From: CAITNQ01 sp041661365
Lineage (GTDB): Bacteria > Latescibacterota > UBA2968 > UBA8231
NCBI GenBank assembly: GCA_041661365.1
Contig: JBAZUN010000335.1
Location: 1-6,886, forward strand
Direction: 5' to 3'
DNA length: 6,886 bases
In this document: one piece after another, positions 6,105 through 6,886 of the stretch
How positions within the stretch are numbered: the stretch's first letter is position 1
How the letters are laid out: each line of letters opens with the position of its first letter
Program-made: the position numbers and the translations under genes
The notes under the pieces: generated by a model
Databases searched by the model: none
Told to the model about the DNA's origin: nothing
Seen by the model: only the letters and a program-made list of their open reading frames with translations

Positions 6105-6886
6105 GGGACGAGGCTCCGGGCAAGGAGGGGGTTCGGGCTCCAGCTCCAGGTCGATCAGCCCCGGCAGATCCCGGCAGAGTCCGGGCAGCTCCCGCGGCTC
6201 GGCGCAGCGCACTAAACAGGAGGCGATGATCCGCTCGTCGTAGCTCCCCGGCCAGCACCGGAGCAGTTCACCCGGGCCGTGGTAGACCTCGAGCAGTTCA
6301 ACGACCGCGGGGTGAGCCAGGAGCCGGCCGAAATCCAGTCGACGGATCGTGCCTGAGCGGTCGGCCAGCAGGTGAAGCGCGGCCAGCGGCTCCGGTGCCG
6401 AGGTCGCCGCCGGTCCGGGATGACGGCCCAGGGCCACCCGGCAGGCCGCGGCCACCGGATCGTACCCCAGGGCGCGCCGGCACAGATCGGGGAGGCAGTC
6501 GCCGCCGGGCCGGAGCGCCATCTCCAGGAGGCAGGGACCCTCTTCGGTCAGGATGACGTCGACCATGGCGATACCGCGCGTCATCCCCAGGGCCAGTGCG
6601 GCCCGCAGGAAGACCGACTCCAGGCGGGCCAGCTCGGAGGCCGCCAGTCGGGCCGGGTAATACGCACCGACCACTCCGGCCAAGCCGGGTTCGTCCAGCA
6701 GGTACTTCTCGGTGAGGCGCAGGATCTGCAGGGTCCCGCCCTCGAGGAAGAGGTCAGCGCCGAACTCGCGTCCCCGCGCCTGGACCTGGACCAGGTACGG
6801 GACCCGTTGGTCCGGGGGAGCGCCGGGTTCCGTCAGGCCGCGGATCAGACGGAGATCGGCCTCGGCCAGGTCTTCAGCCCGGTCGA
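6102..6886 (-). CDS. ATP-grasp carboxylate-amine ligase (5' partial, C-terminal 260 residues)
   Basis: The frame is open through the right edge, so the N-terminal pre-ATP-grasp part and start are missing; the TTG at 6683 is internal. Counting visible residues from the edge (first full codon 6884-6882), the central ATP-grasp region has YLVQVQARGREFGADLFLEGG (30-50), LRLTEK (55-60), YYPARL (75-80), LALGMTRGIAMVDV (97-110) and EEGPCLLEMALRPGGDCLPDL (114-134). Residues 165-235 resemble the extra C-terminal domain of L-amino-acid-ligase-type proteins (GTIRRLDF, CWPGSYDERIIASCLV). A Pro/Glu-rich tail ends the protein. Such enzymes activate a carboxylate as acyl-phosphate with ATP and join it to an amine. 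Two metal-site positions deviate from the usual E...ExNxR: Asp109 replaces the first Glu, and Ala123 replaces the Asn. It is first in view in the minus-strand operon and overlaps the decarboxylase by one base. The substrates are unknown. Confidence 0.9.
   Translation of the reverse strand, partial: DRAEDLAEADLRLIRGLTEPGAPPDQRVPYLVQVQARGREFGADLFLEGGTLQILRLTEKYLLDEPGLAGVVGAYYPARLAASELARLESVFLRAALALGMTRGIAMVDVILTEEGPCLLEMALRPGGDCLPDLCRRALGYDPVAAACRVALGRHPGPAATSAPEPLAALHLLADRSGTIRRLDFGRLLAHPAVVELLEVYHGPGELLRCWPGSYDERIIASCLVRCAEPRELPGLCRDLPGLIDLELEPEPPPCPEPRP

Noticed and set aside
6103..6258. Upstream extension of the decarboxylase by 52 residues
   Set aside because: The added sequence is Ala/Gly/Arg-rich and lies in another frame of the ATP-grasp coding region. 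The ATG at 6102 with the TGATG overlap fits the family N-terminus better.
6681..6683. TTG as the ligase start
   Set aside because: The frame continues to the window edge with clear ATP-grasp sequence upstream (EFGADLFLEGG, LRLTEK), so the TTG is an internal Leu codon.

Overview
This is a GC-rich bacterial window, apparently chromosomal. It holds the 3' end of one plus-strand gene and four minus-strand genes, the first of which runs off the right edge. The plus-strand protein ends in a FlgD-like Ig / type IX-like sorting domain built around a PNPF motif. Such C-termini are common in FCB-group and related uncultured phyla (Fibrobacterota, Gemmatimonadota, Eisenbacteria, Krumholzibacteriota, Latescibacterota and similar). 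The organism is therefore probably a high-GC member of one of these lineages. That placement is inference, because no marker gene is present.

Layout. 1-1130 (+): C-terminal part of a secreted or surface protein with an FN3 domain, two Ig-like modules and a FlgD-like C-terminal domain. 1131-1241: convergent intergenic gap with a strong 14-bp hairpin that can serve as a bidirectional terminator. 1242-3425 (-): complete type III glutamine synthetase (GlnN family). 3426-3593: 168-bp gap carrying a strong Shine-Dalgarno and weak promoter-like elements for glnN. 3594-4631 (-): histone-deacetylase-fold amidohydrolase, closest by motif to acetylpolyamine amidohydrolases. 4632-4686: short spacer. 4687-6102 (-): fold-type III PLP-dependent decarboxylase (Orn/Lys/DAP decarboxylase family 2). 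6102-6886 (-): C-terminal 260 residues of an ATP-grasp carboxylate-amine ligase.

Transcription of the minus-strand genes runs right to left: ATP-grasp ligase, decarboxylase, deacetylase, then glutamine synthetase. The ligase stop and decarboxylase start overlap (TGATG). The deacetylase follows after 55 bp with its own SD, and glnN follows after 168 bp and may have its own promoter. The first three look like one operon. A ligase, an amino-acid decarboxylase and an N-deacylase together suggest synthesis or processing of a small amine (polyamine-like or amino-acid-derived) through acylated or conjugated intermediates, with glutamine synthetase supplying or assimilating nitrogen nearby. The families are clear; the joint pathway is a hypothesis. 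No RNA genes, CRISPR array, insertion sequence or phage signal was seen.
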